A stretch of 64,000 nucleotides of DNA from Homalodisca vitripennis (GCF_021130785.1 NC_060211.1:124259001-124323000); one strand, 5' to 3'. Positions 22,096-33,755 are shown, numbered from the stretch's first letter. A program made the numbers and translations. The notes: a model not told the origin generated them from the letters alone.

Positions 22096-22934
22096 TTATT
22101 TATATTCATGTAAGAAAACTTATTAAAAATGTATGTTCTAACTGACTTATCTAAAATCGGACATTTTAAAAGAATATTAAAAATTCCAAATGGTTTGTAA
22201 AAGTAGTTTTAATTGAGAATGTCGTACATTGTTCATATACCGACAGAAGTTATCGAAAATCATTACTACACTCGAAAGGTGTTTTACCGTAATCTATATC
22301 AAAGACATGACTTTCCGGGATCATGAAGGAATATAGGATAATATTCTTTCCTATTGATATCAAATACCTCAGAAATCTTAGAATGACTAATGGAAACAAA
22401 GTAAATAATAATATGATGCACACGTTTTAATAAGATGTGACGTGAGCTAATACACTGGTATCAGCTAGTAATTCAAGTCATTAATATTTTGCTATCGGAT
22501 CCAGGTGTTTAATGGTAACTTCAGTTTACAAAATCGATGTTAACTAGTATTTTATTGGAAGAACTTTCATAGCAGACATTATCGGTTCAGCTCTACCTCC
22601 ATTGGCTCTTAAATCAGTTTCACTCAATACCAACGCACTGAGCACCTTGGCTTGAAGTATTGCAATTCTTTCAATTTCCAGCTCGGTTTATAGGTTAGAA
22701 AATGCATTCACCTGCATAAACTTGGTAAAATCTATATATAGTCATCAATTTAAAGAAAATATATTTCTTTATAAATCATTTTAAGATGGGTATATACGTT
22801 CTCTCATATACAGATTAATATATGGCTGTACTTACGTGTATTAGGCTCCTGGCATTTATATAAATTTAGTGAAAGTTAAAAGTCGTTTGACGTGTATTTA
22901 TTTGGTCGCCCGATCATTCGTTGATTTAGTAATC

Positions 22935-22936
<2 letters not shown>
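22096..22936. other. Non-coding stretch
   Basis: No gene recognised. Part of it (22610-22710) resembles 33200-33300. Confidence 0.4.
22610..22710. repeat. Weak dispersed repeat, copy 1
   Basis: TTGAAGTATTGCAATTC and CGGTTTATAGGT at this locus match TTGAAGTACCGCAATTT and CGGATTATAGGT near 33230-33275, with similar spacing. The repeat is old and diverged. Confidence 0.45.

Positions 22937-23002
<66 letters not shown>
22937..23002. repeat. (TA)n microsatellite
   Basis: About 66 bp of TA dinucleotides, ending 38 bp before a tRNA-like sequence. Confidence 0.95.
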
Positions 23003-23003
<1 letters not shown>

Positions 23004-23039
23004 CAGAAAATATTAAATCATTGCATTGTAAAAAGTAAT

Positions 23040-23110
23040 GGTTCTCTGGTGTAATGGTAGCATGCTCGTTCAGCTAGTGAGAGATCCTGATTTGAGTCCC
23101 GGCGGAGGAA
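23040..23110 (+). pseudogene. tRNA-like sequence, degenerate
   Basis: Related to 24740-24810. It keeps the A-box-like TGGTGTAATGGTAGC, a recognisable anticodon arm (CTCGT, loop TCAGCTA, GTGAG) and the T-loop region TTTGAGTCCCGG. However, the T stem has two mismatches and the acceptor stem is poor. The loop would place AGC at the anticodon position, with C rather than U at position 33. Flanking arms CATTGTAAAAAGTA and TACTTTACAATG still pair with each other. Confidence 0.6.
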
Positions 23111-23454
23111 ATACTTTACAATGTGTAAAGTTAAAACTTTGATTACAATAAATTACACTACTAAGGTTTATGCATACTTTTATAGTCTACTAGGCAATAT
23201 AAAAGTCTACAGCATTATGAAAAGAATAGGATCTCATATCGTCGAATGAATAGGGTACGAGGACGTTATGCAGACAACTGCACTAATAGGTTTATGTGCA
23301 TCGTTAATTGTCCATCTGGATCTGAGCCCCATTTCATTTTATATTCAGTCAGTTTTTAATTAATAAGCAAACAAATAGGTTATCATTTTAATTTTTTTAT
23401 CTTTATTTAGCACAGAAATTCGGTCTCGAATTTAACATTAATAAAATACAAAAA

Positions 23455-23735
23455 TATTTCCGGAATTATGATATTATTTTACTTATCTTACAATGTTACG
23501 GGCCGGGGACCATGATTTATAGACACAGATGTGTCAGTAAAGGGCTACACAATAGAGTCCTAACTACAAGCTGTCAGGTTGTCAGCTGAGTGTATTTTTA
23601 GCTCAATGTAGATGAGGGAGGGGAGGTTACATCATAATGGTGCGAACTTGGCCTTCCCCGCACATATTCGCTGCCTCTCTTGCTTTTTTTGATCTTGCTT
23701 TTTTCGTGGATGTGTTCTAATTAAGTGGATATTTT
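23455..23735 (+). repeat. Dispersed repeat family D, copy 1
   Basis: Aligns with 35335-35590 on the same strand. Shared anchors are TCGGAATTAT-like start, GTGTCAGTAAAG, CTACACAATAGAGTCCTAAC, GTCAGCTGAGTGTATTTTTAG and AACTTGGCCTTCC. It contains the short inverted repeat GACACAGATGTGTC. No coding potential is visible. The family is not recognised. Confidence 0.75.
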
Positions 23736-24719
23736 AAAAGTGTTTTTTTAACAAGCAACACATACATATAAAGGCTTAATAAGATGTTTGTAAAGGGACG
23801 TGGAGATCTGTGGTCGCTCGGATAGCGGTAACTAGTCCATTGCAAATTGTGTTACAAATTATGTTCATAATGAAACATACTCGTACATGAACCAAGGTTT
23901 ATTTCCGCATTGTGAAAAATAGAACAATTTCAGATATTAGGTTTTTTCAGTTATAATACAGTTATTTTACTACTAAGTTTTACTAATAATCGCTTTAAAC
24001 TTCACGTTAAGCATTTAGTTTATTGGTCTATGTGTATTATACATACCATGAATAGTAAAACTTTTATAACATGTGGCATGGTGGAGTAGAATATTTTTCT
24101 TTCTACATCTTAAGGTTTTCAAGGTTTGTTATTTAATATGACATTATTTAAACATTATTAAATTTATTCGTTATTTAAACCAAATTTTCTCGAAAACCGA
24201 TGAGATGGAGTTTTAAAGTTTAAATGTAGAAGAACTTTTTAAAATTTCTGAATCTTTTTTTGTATAACGTGATATCAATTATACAAAACACTACATGTTT
24301 ATAAGCTAAGACTTCATATACTTTATTAGACATGTTTATATATACAAACAAATTCTCTTACCTTCTTCTTTGAGTCTCAGATATCTATGGAAAGTGTTAG
24401 TCAGAACACATGCAACTAAACTACTGAATAAATCACATTAATAACACACCTTTGAAGAAATAAAAATTAAAAGCTAAAAATAATGTGTTATTTTAAGAAT
24501 AAAACACTGGATTAGGTGGTGTAAAGTACAGTTTTAACAGTACTAATTATCAACCGTTATTTTTATATCCAACTGGAAGGATGAACCTATTATAAGAAAA
24601 ACAAAGCTAAATTTTCATATATTTTAACTTCAAATATAAATAGATTGAAACATATTTTGGAGGCATGTTAGTTTGGTTATTTAAACGCATATGTAACAGA
24701 TACGGCCAAATACAAAATA
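23736..24719. other. Non-coding stretch
   Basis: AT-rich, with no gene or repeat partner recognised. Confidence 0.4.
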
Positions 24720-24829
24720 ATTGAATCGTAAAAAGTGAGGGCTCTGTGGTGTAATGGTAGCACATTCACCCGGCAAGTGAGAGATCCGGGTTCGAGTCCC
24801 GGCGGAGCAAGTACTTTTTGTGATTCAAT
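24720..24829 (+). repeat. Inverted repeat pair enclosing tRNA-like sequence
   Basis: Left arm ATTGAATCGTAAAAAGT (24720-24736) pairs with right arm ACTTTTTGTGATTCAAT (24813-24829) at 15 of 17 positions. The arms sit 3 bp and 2 bp outside the tRNA-like acceptor stem, so the transcript could extend that stem. The same arrangement is found at 38693-38802. Confidence 0.8.
24740..24810 (+). tRNA. tRNA-like gene, anticodon position reads GGC (Ala)
   Basis: Folds as a cloverleaf. The acceptor stem is GGCTCTG/CGGAGCA (six pairs, with 1:72 a G-A mismatch), followed by U8, D stem GTGT/GCAC, anticodon stem TTCAC/GTGAG and T stem CCGGG/CCCGG with loop TTCGAGT. Internal promoter boxes TGGTGTAATGGTAGC (A) and GGTTCGAGTCC (B) are well kept, and a T5 run at 24815-24819 could end Pol III transcription. 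Position 33 is C instead of the near-universal U, and there is no G3:U70 pair expected of alanine tRNAs. It is therefore either a diverged tRNA gene or a tRNA-derived repeat. A near copy lies at 38712-38782. Confidence 0.6.
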
Positions 24830-26292
24830 GTTTATTGAAATTATAACATTGTTTTATTATACTGACCACGAATATTACAATACTCCAAGGTCATACAGTT
24901 GGTCGTCTTGTAAGCACAAACTACTTAAATGAACCAATTTTTTTGTTTGGCCTAACACTTAGATAGTACTTTTAGCAAATTTAGACGATAAACATTCAAT
25001 TACTATTCCAGGGAGATTGTGTTACTTTTATCTGAGAAAAGCTTTTTTTTTCATACTAGCCGAATGCTGTACTAGAAAATCTAAAATATTTTAATCTTCA
25101 AAATTATTGGAAATGTTTTTATTTCACCCGGCGGATGTCGCATTGATTCTTTTATCCTTGCAAACAACAAGAACGACATTTCTATAATAAGACAGAAATT
25201 TTATATTTAAAATTAACACACAACGATAAAATCACACATACAAATTCGATATTGTAAAAATATCTACATTTCAAACTAAGAAATTTTACATTTGATCTCT
25301 AATAGTTTCTTGCGGATTTAATTGTACCGCAAACTATTAACGTTATTTTGACAAGCCATTCATATGTTCTGTTAACTAAATAAAACAGTTTTGGTGTTCA
25401 TCTTTAGATTCATTACAGAATAGATATATTTCTATCATTACACATAATTATAAGTTTAAGTTCATACTAATATAAAGGTGAGTATTAATGCAGTTGTTGG
25501 AATTACAGTAAAGGAATCAGTACGGCGTTTCCATATTAATCTTAAAAATACAATTTCAAATGGTTAACTGCTTTGTTTGTAAGATTAACTGTGATATAGT
25601 TATGTCATCTTTGTTTGAGAGTGTAACATTTGTCTGTGTACAGTGCAAAGCGAGTAAGCAACGCAGTCAGCTACGAGGTACACTTCTATAATTCACTCAT
25701 ACAAGGTACAAGTTCAGAACTTGATTTGATTTTCCACTTGATAAGGATGAATTAACTATTCAGCAATCAAACTCTGATTCTATATATTCCTGATCCTGTA
25801 TAAATGACTGATTGTTTGTACAGGATCAGGAATATATCCTTTTATTACAGAGTGCAGTGGCCGGAATGAGAACATAGTAAACTTATCTATTTAACAGCCA
25901 GTAAAATACACAGAACCAGGACGTTAAACAATATCTCTTTTATTAGCATATTTTCTACCGTTATATTGACATGCAGTTTATTTAAACTTTTATACTGGTG
26001 GAAAAATGCTAAATGTAATGACTTTTTGGAAAACAGGTTAAAGACTAAAAATGTATGCTATTAATCACTTATACCTGATTTAATGTATTTTTAATGTAAC
26101 AGTCTACATTACGTTAGGTGAATCCGAAGATTCAAGCCCAATGTTAAGTTTCACTCGCATCTACCTGATATTGATGCGAAATTGTGACTATGGACACTCA
26201 ATATTCGATATCAGTTCTATTTGTGTACTAGTAGGGTAATGTGTGTTAATGTGTGTTACACTGTTGTCTAAAACTAATTTAACCAGTTGATG
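24830..26292. other. Non-coding stretch with one perfect hairpin
   Basis: No gene recognised. It includes the hairpin at 25782-25837. Confidence 0.45.
25782..25837. other. Perfect 19-bp hairpin with 18-base loop
   Basis: ATATATTCCTGATCCTGTA (25782-25800) is the exact reverse complement of TACAGGATCAGGAATATAT (25819-25837). A perfect 19-bp stem in non-repetitive sequence is unlikely by chance. It could be a hairpin RNA, a tiny fold-back element or a recombination scar. It is somewhat short and too perfectly paired for a classic animal pre-miRNA. Confidence 0.85.
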
Positions 26293-28886
26293 TTAAGGGG
26301 AGCATGTACTTTTTCGGGTCCCATGTTATTTAAAATGGGTGTACACTGCAACATGTCGGTACCATTATCGCCTAAACTATTAGACATATTGACTTTAAAC
26401 TTTAGGGTTTTGTTCTACATTAACAGCCTTTATATTTTCATGCCTTTTTTTTAATATCTCAATAAACAAAAAAATTATCGTGGTAGCAATTTAACAAAAA
26501 TTTTTTTTTAATTATGTAAATTACAATATTTTTTAAAATTATAAAAAACATAATATATATTGATAAAAAAGCATGAATCTACTCACCAACTAGTCTGCAA
26601 TAAGTGTGTAAAATTTGAAGTCTGTAAGTCTAATAATTGTTTCAACAACGTGTTCCGAAATGTCACAAAAACGGTACTTTCGGTATAAACAGCTTTAAAA
26701 GTTTTAGTTACACTTCAAAACACATAATCACTTTAAAATCCACCTGGACAGTAATCATCTTCTTCATTTTTACTCTTTTTTCCTATCCTTCTTTTTATCC
26801 TCTTCTTTTTATTTTCTTCATGGACTTCTTTGTCAGCTTTTTTAACCCTATTGGAATCGATTTGTTGAAGGCCTTCAACCATAAAGCGTCCTGGTTGGAT
26901 GCATAATCGTTCCAAAACATTCACTTTGGCCATTGCTCCTTCATTAAAACTAAGAACTGCATCACAAACCCCTAATTTTAATGTCTGAATGCCAACAAAT
27001 GTGGTCTTGGGTAGCCTATTCCAAATTACGCTATTGATGCTTTCATTAGGGTTCTGTGTTTTTACCGTGCCGACACCTCTTTTAGTAGGGTGGGGCTGAT
27101 AAATCCTTATAGATTGGTTTTATTTCTTCCATAATAGATTCAGGCAATGAGTTTGTATGTTTGAAATCCTCATAGCTTATTATTTGCCTGAGCTTGTCTG
27201 TATTTGCACCAAGACTCAATCCCAGGCGGGCATAGTTCGTGCTGAGGTTTTGCGTCAGTCGATAATTTGTGATAGAACGTAGCCCATATTGCTCTCTTCA
27301 TTTTTTCAACATCTTCCAAATTATTCCTTATTGCCATCCCATAAAAACGTTGTAAGTGATCTATCTCTACATCAGTCAACCTACCTTGTCCTCCAAGTCC
27401 TTTACCATCCTTCAATTTGATTCCTTTTTTATCCCTCTTCAATCGCCGCAGTTTGGTTCCTAGTCGCTTCTGAATATGGCCTACACATTCAAGTTTTTCT
27501 AACAAAACATCATCACCATAGGGATTGTTTGCCACAACATGAGTAAAACCCCTCAGAGTCCCCATCTCCAAGGTATTTTTGTGTATCGCACATTGAGTTT
27601 AGCCTCAGAGCGGCGACAAAGAGTCAGAGCTCCCGCCACACCTCCATTCCACCACTTGTACCTGAAAAATTTGCCAAACAAGTACCAGAATTTTTATGCT
27701 TGTTTCAATAGGGTTTTGTCATGGCTTAGAGGTTTTCTGGACACATTTATTACAATATTTGCTGTAACACTCAAAGTCCATAACCTTTCCTGTATCGAAG
27801 GATGTTGCTGTCATTACGCCGTTCACAGAGTGTGAAGCCTCGCTTTCTGCCAGGTACCGTCAAAAAGCGGCTGCTATATCACGACAATCATCATTTAGGC
27901 TACGAACTTCATCAGCTGCCTGTCTAAGTGAACATTCACTTACCTCTGTTACAGACAGTAAGCAGTTTTTTTATTATATTTTTCAATTCGGCTGTTTGGT
28001 GGAGCGATATTCATCACAGCAGAAAATACCCTACCAGTAATCTAGGCCTTTGCCGATTGAACTTAGAGCATAAACATATATTAGATTCAACTCATACATA
28101 TTTCTAACACATTTGGGAGCTTATTACTGAGTCAGTATGTTTACATACATTGCAACAAATATTTACACGATGTACTATTCCACACTTGAAGTCTTCATCT
28201 AGGGCTTATGTCAAATGCAGTCGGAACTACTACAATATTTACATGCAGTGAAAGATTTTATTAGGCCAGAAATCTGTTGTAAATCTATTATAATATTTTA
28301 CATTGTTTATGTCATAATCACTAAATTTAGGCAACTTTGAATCATTAATATTCTTAGAAACTAGATGATTGTTTAGCCTAGGCCTATTAGATTCACTTGT
28401 ACCTGGAGAAGCACTTAGTCCTAGTTCACTTGAATTTTTACGAAATTGGTTACCTCTGTAAGACTGTTTATTGAACCTTTTTCACTCTAGGCATGGCTAA
28501 TACACAATAATATCACTTATTTATATAATAAAATACACACTAAGAGTCCAAAGTTTTAGGTAAGTTACAGATGACTTACATCCTTCAAATGCATCTAAAG
28601 CAAGCAGTGCTACCAACCTAAAGGGAAAAACTTAATAATCATACAATTGGAGCAAGTAATATGTATATAATACATTCTGACACTAACAATCCATAGCGGG
28701 CGCCATGTTGTCAGCTGAAAAAAGCGTGCATACATTTCTTAAAACACATTTTACACATATTTGTAAACCTCTCAGATATAGAGTGTTATATATTTTTTGA
28801 AAAGGGCATAAAACATAGTATTTTTTATGATGATGTTTCAAAAAAAATCGATATTTTGGTGCCAAAAAGGTACATGCTTCCCTTAA
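26293..28886 (-). mobile_element. Mutator-like DNA transposon bounded by TTAA
   Basis: Ends are inverted: 26297 reads GGGGAGCATGTACTTTTTCGGG and the complement of the right end reads GGGAAGCATGTACCTTTTTGG, with TTAA outside each (26293-26296 and 28883-28886). The element is about 2.6 kb and carries a broken Mutator-like transposase on the minus strand. Typical Mutator duplications are 8-10 bp. None is evident here beyond TTAA, which might be part of the terminal repeat. Confidence 0.7.
26733..28085 (-). pseudogene. Mutator-like transposase, frameshifted
   Basis: Transposase of the Mutator-like (MULE) type common in animals. From the N-terminal side (about 28085): FCAVMNIAPPN-type residues, a region with SLRQAADEVRSLNDDCRDIA, then DGTWQK (27850-27861) holding the first catalytic Asp. 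Next come SVNGVMTATSFDTGKVMDFECYSKYC-like text (27750-27830), SGGMEV, and YLGDGDS with the second Asp (about 27556-27573). The longest open part (27571-27170) has LECVGHIQKRLGTKLRRLK, KGLGGQGRLTD, and KLSTDAKPQHELCPPG. The C-terminus has NPNESINSVIWNRLPKT (about 27020-27055), and a lysine-rich tail ends at 26733. At least four frame breaks or stops make it non-functional. Confidence 0.8.
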
Positions 28887-29059
28887 TGGGGTGGTGTTAA
28901 TCTTTAATAACTACTAGTTTGGTTTCAGATATGCATTACCGAAGAAAAATAACAGGATTTAAGCAATATTTTATTATCTTTAATGTAATTCGTCATTCAA
29001 TTATAACTGCTATGCTAAAGGTTATTGTTTGGTTTACTTAGGCTTTAATTTTCAGTCCA

Positions 29060-30137
29060 ATTGTATATGGTGATCGATTTTGATATCATATGTACAGGTA
29101 TGATTGATAGGGATGCTGATAGACAACCTATGTAATGTCAAATGTACTCTCCGAAATCCGTATATGGTGATCGATGTTGGTGTCAGATGTAAAAATGATT
29201 GATAAGGAAGGTTGATAAACAACCGATGTCATGTCAAATGTACTCCTCGAGATCCGTATATTGTGATCGATGATGGTGTCACATGTAAAGGTATGACTGA
29301 TAAGGAAGGTTGATAGACAACCGATTTAATGTCAAATGTACTCTCCGAAATCCGTATATGGTGATCGATGTGATGTTAGATATAAAGGTATGATTGATAA
29401 GGATGGTTGATAAACAACCGATGTCATGTTAAATGTACTCCTTGAGATCCGTATATGGTGATCGATGTTGGTGTCAGATTTAAAGGTATGATTGATAAGG
29501 AAGGTTGATAAACAACCGATGTCATGTCAAATGTACTCCTCGAGATCCGTATATGGTGATCGATGTTGGTGTCAGATATAAAGGTATGATTGATAAGGAA
29601 GGTTCATAAACAACCGATGTCATGTCAAATATACTCCTCGAGATCCGTATATGGGATCGATGTTGGTGTCAAGTGTAAAGGTATGATTGATAAGGAAGGT
29701 TGATAAACAACCGATGTCATGTCAAATGTACTCCTCGAGATCCGTATATGGGATCGATGTTGATGTCAAGTGTAAAGGTATGATTGATAAGGAAGGTTGC
29801 GAAACAACCGATTCCATGTCAGATGTACTCCTCGAGATCCGAATATGGTGATCGATGTTGGTGTCAGATGTAAAAGTACGATTGATAAGGAAGGTTGATA
29901 GAAAACCGATGTAATGTCAAATGTACTCCTCGAAATCCATATATTGTGATCGATGTTGGTGTCAGATTTACAGGTATGATTGATAGGGAGGCTGAGAGGA
30001 AACCGATGTAATGTCAAATGTACTCCACAAGATCCGTATATGGTGATCGATGTTGGTGTCAGATGTACAGAGATGATTGATAGGGAGACTGATAGGCAAC
30101 CGATGTAATGTCAAATGTACTTACCAAGATCCGCGGT
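29060..30137 (+). repeat. Tandem array, ~97-bp unit, 11 copies
   Basis: The word GGTGATCGATGTTGG (or a close variant) recurs about every 97 bp from 29070 to 30045, with GTATGATTGATAAGGAAGG, AACAACCGATGT and ATGTCAAATGTACTCC in each unit. Units differ from one another by several substitutions and small gaps, so this array is older than the 90-bp and 109-bp arrays nearby. Open frames within it (29766-30017 minus) are by-products. Confidence 0.95.
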
Positions 30138-31390
30138 ACATTTTTAGGCATTTACTCATTATTATTGGTCATTTCATGCTACGTTGAAATTACTTTAAAA
30201 ACATAAACCTAAGGTTTTTCAATATATATCACCCTGCTTGTTAATCTAATGTTAAAAATGAGATTCTACTTTAAAATAATCATATCTCTCCTAGCTCGTC
30301 GATAATAAATAATGGCTTAAAGGTGTTTTATATTTAACAATGTTATTACAGAGTAAAACTCTGGTTTGTTTTCGTACTCACATTACTCTTCAATTAATTA
30401 TGTTATATTTTATTAAGAGATCCCTGAGGTTTGGAAAACTAACGTCATTCACCTAAAAAAGCAGAAACGTCAAGTGTAAACACCAATACAAACCTAGCTT
30501 GTGAAATATTAGATTGTAGGAAAATAGTTACTAAAATATATGGGTTTCTTAGAAAAATAACAGGTTCTCTGGCTTCAGTAAAACAGTGGTATAATGCTGT
30601 GTAGAATTTGTTTTGTGAATCTTCTGTGTCCAGAGAACTGAGTAACTGATCAGTTCGTGAAATCAACCAAGATCATATTTGACTCCTCACATACCACAAA
30701 ATTTTACCGGCTGAAATGTACTGTATGTATTTGGAGGTAAAACAGTCTCTGGTAATAGACAGTTAATGACTAAATTAAGCACAGTAATGTATTCTCCACT
30801 CGGAAAGTGTAGAACAGTTCCGCAGGTAGTTGTATAAGACCAGTTCTCTTCACCCTTTACGTCCCTGGTCTACCCAATTGTCCCAAACTAATCCCATGCA
30901 TATTCAGATGCGTTGTAATTACAATTATGTTCCAAAATTGGAGATATAAGAGATAATATCTTCATATATAAATGAATATATCTTCCTTCTTTCCAAGTAG
31001 TCAATCCATTGTGGTCTCAAATTAAATGAAAATAAAGATACTTTTTTGCTAGTCACAAATCTCTTTTGTATCAACAAATGGGAAACAAACTATGACGACG
31101 TGATGCCGATAGTGTTTCGTTTTTAATGAAATCATAACACTTGGCGTAATTTCAGACTGGGTAGATTTCAAAGCTGGATACCAACTTGTCACTTCAAATC
31201 ACGTGGAATTTGTGGGGAACGAACTTTGGTTAAATAGAAAGGTTTGTGTACTGTACAAGTTACTGTTATCATATGACGAAATGCCGTAAAAAGTAAAATC
31301 TCTTGTCCATTCGACTTTTCACCGCTGTTTTCACCCTATTGTATATTTTCCATTTCCAAAGAAGACTACTACGATATACGGAATGTTCCA
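30138..31390 (+). pseudogene. Decayed LINE reverse transcriptase fragments
   Basis: Weak but ordered RT-like pieces. At about 30421 there is IPEVWKTNVIHLKK (the block before the palm). At 30818-30827 VPQ is followed, after a one-base shift, by GSCIRPVLFTLYVPGLPNCP (30825 onward), matching the PQGSCLGPLLFTLY palm segment. After that come WSQIK-like and HLGVISDWVDF-like remnants (about 31010 and 31140-31170). No catalytic box survives. The first ~280 bp (30138-30415) show nothing. Stops occur throughout. Confidence 0.5.
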
Positions 31391-32033
31391 AACTGTATGC
31401 ACACTGAAGGGGAACTATAAGAGATACAGTAAAGATTAAATTAACAAAATTGTGCGTTTTCTTGTTATTGCAAGATCCACAAATGTATGCACACTGAAGG
31501 GGAACTATAAGAGATACAGTAAAGATTAAATTAACAAAATTGTGCGTTTTCTTGTTATTGCAAGATCCACAAATGTATGCACACTGAAGGGGGAACTATA
31601 AGAGATACAGTAAAGATTAAATTAACAAAATTGTGCGTTTTCTTGTTATTGCAAGATCCACAAATGTATGCACACTGAAGGGGAACTATAAGAGATACAG
31701 TAAAGATTAAATTAACAAAATTGTGCGTTTTCTTGTTATTGCAAGATCCACAAATGTATGCACACTGAAGGGGAACTATAAGAGATACAGTAAAGATTAA
31801 ATTAACAAAATTGTGCGTTTTCTTGTTATTGCAAGATCCACAAATGTATGCACACTGAAGGGGAACTATAAGAGATACAGTAAAGATTAAATTAACAAAA
31901 TTGTGCGTTTTCTTGTTATTGCAAGATCCACAAATGTATGCACACTGAAGGGGAACTATAAGAGATACAGTAAAGATTAAATTAACAAAATTGTGCGTTT
32001 TCTTGTTATTGCAAGATCCACAAATGTATGCGA
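31391..32033 (+). repeat. Tandem array, 90-bp unit, 7 copies
   Basis: TGTATGCACACTGAAGG recurs at 31394, 31484, 31574, 31665, 31755, 31845 and 31935, and a partial unit closes the array at 32025. Units are almost identical; the only clear change is one extra G in the third. Because 90 is a multiple of three, the minus strand shows a 162-codon repetitive open frame (32043-31555), which I treat as an artefact of the period. High identity implies recent expansion. Confidence 0.96.
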
Positions 32034-32467
32034 TTAAGTTCATTATTGGTTGCGTCGTTCAATCGATGTGCTCAGAATAACAGTTTTTTTGGCAAAAACG
32101 TTTCATTTAGAGTAAATTAAGTTGATTTAATAATTCACTCGTAGGTCAAAAATATCTCAGTAACAGTAATTTAAAAACTAATCTTGTCAAATGTTTTTAT
32201 GTGTTTCACAAAACAGTTGATCTTAACACTATGTCCAGTGAACTTTCTGGTGAATTTAATTTCATAATCAGTTTTACAAACTATCTGACAATGTTCTCCA
32301 AACGTAGGGACATGATTAGAACTATTTAAGGGCCATTTCTCATTACTATAACTTACATCGAAACATGACTGTATCGCATTTAAAATCCTAAATAAATGGT
32401 TGCTGAAAATAAAAACATCGTACACTCTCACAAAAACATCCTTGAATATCTTGTTGTATTTTCAGTG

Positions 32468-32491
32468 TTTTTTTTTTTTTTTTTTTTTTTT
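32468..32491. repeat. Poly(T) run, 24 bases
   Basis: An uninterrupted T run. It could be the poly(A) tail of a minus-strand retrocopy, but no recognisable retrocopy follows it. Confidence 0.9.
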
Positions 32492-33199
32492 ATTAACGAG
32501 TGATCATGTTCAATATAATTCGATTCATATTTTATATGAACTTACCGCGGCGGTGTAATAACTCATCAATACAATAAAACACGCCTTACAACTGTCACCA
32601 AGGGATGTTTTAAACGAGCTTTGATTTTTTTTCATATTATGTTAGTGTTCTCAACCAATTTAGAAAACATAATTAGTTTACCCTCGCAATTGTATAATTT
32701 GTTCCTACGACTATTGTATGTGTTGTTTTAGTCAATACCTTTTACCGTGGAATATCGGCTTTTGTCTTCTTAACTGCTCTTAGAAACCACGACCTAGATA
32801 TCTTGGTTGAGCAAGCGGGAATTAAAATTGAGTCTGCAATTGTCATTTGAACGTCAGGAAGACGTGAGATGACATATTAAAATTTATCTATGATAAAATA
32901 TTTTTACTGGTCTAAGATTTTGTTAGCGGATAGCTTATTATAAGCTATATATCAATTCTATAGAGCTAACATTATGTTTAAAGGAAACTTTTATATTTTA
33001 AAGATACCTATGATTTGTTTGGTTAAAATTTTTTTTATATAATTCAAAGTTAATGTTAAATCCTTAAATCATATCTCTCTAAAGTTCCAGATTTTCTCTT
33101 AGACCTAATTTTCAATAAGGATGACCTTGAATCTTCAACTCAGTTCGTACTAAATCGACAACTTTGGCGTCTCAGATTTACTTTTTTGGATCTTGATCA

Positions 33200-33300
33200 A
33201 GTTACACTCAACAGCAAAACATTGGTTGTCTTGAAGTACCGCAATTTGTTCTATTGTCAACACGGATTATAGGTCTGACGAGGTCTTTATCAGCTTGTAG
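33200..33300. repeat. Weak dispersed repeat, copy 2
   Basis: Diverged partner of 22610-22710; see TTGAAGTACCGCAATTT and GGATTATAGGTCTGA. Confidence 0.45.
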
Positions 33301-33445
33301 TAAAAGTAAACAGTGCATATACTCAGTCATATAATAATTATTGTAAAACTTTGATGCATTTTAAATAACTTAAACTTCACTGCTTTTCTCAAATAATGCA
33401 ATATTATTTGTAGAGGTATATTTTTATTTTAATACCATATTATAT

Positions 33446-33446
<1 letters not shown>

Positions 33447-33519
<73 letters not shown>
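33447..33519. repeat. (TA)n microsatellite with TGTGTG interruption
   Basis: Two TA runs joined by a short TGTGTG. Confidence 0.95.
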
Positions 33520-33520
<1 letters not shown>

Positions 33521-33688
33521 CAGAAACAGGTTATTCTCTTCTTAACAAATAAACCACGGTATATTGGTTTGAAACATTTATAAATTTTCGTGTAACTAGG
33601 TACACTTCTTCAGATAAATATTTACATAAATTTTGAAAAAACATTAGGTTAGAACTCAAACAAGAAAAACAAACATTATAAAAAAAAA

Positions 33689-33716
33689 TATATATATATA
33701 TATATGTATATATATG

Positions 33717-33755
<39 letters not shown>

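Larger units (their letters stand above)
32034..33446. other. Non-coding stretch
   Basis: No gene recognised. It includes a T24 run (32468-32491) and a diverged repeat (33200-33300) shared with 22610-22710. Confidence 0.4.

Noticed and set aside
24735..24932. 65-codon open frame over the tRNA-like sequence
   Set aside because: Its first part is the translated tRNA-like body; this is a frequent false call.
31555..32043. 162-codon minus-strand open frame with repeated AYICGSCNNKKTH units
   Set aside because: It is produced by the 90-bp satellite, whose period is a multiple of three; there is no start context or non-repeat extension.
32468..32491. Poly(A) tail of a retrocopy on the minus strand
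   Set aside because: No recognisable transcript-derived sequence lies next to it, and no duplication was found.
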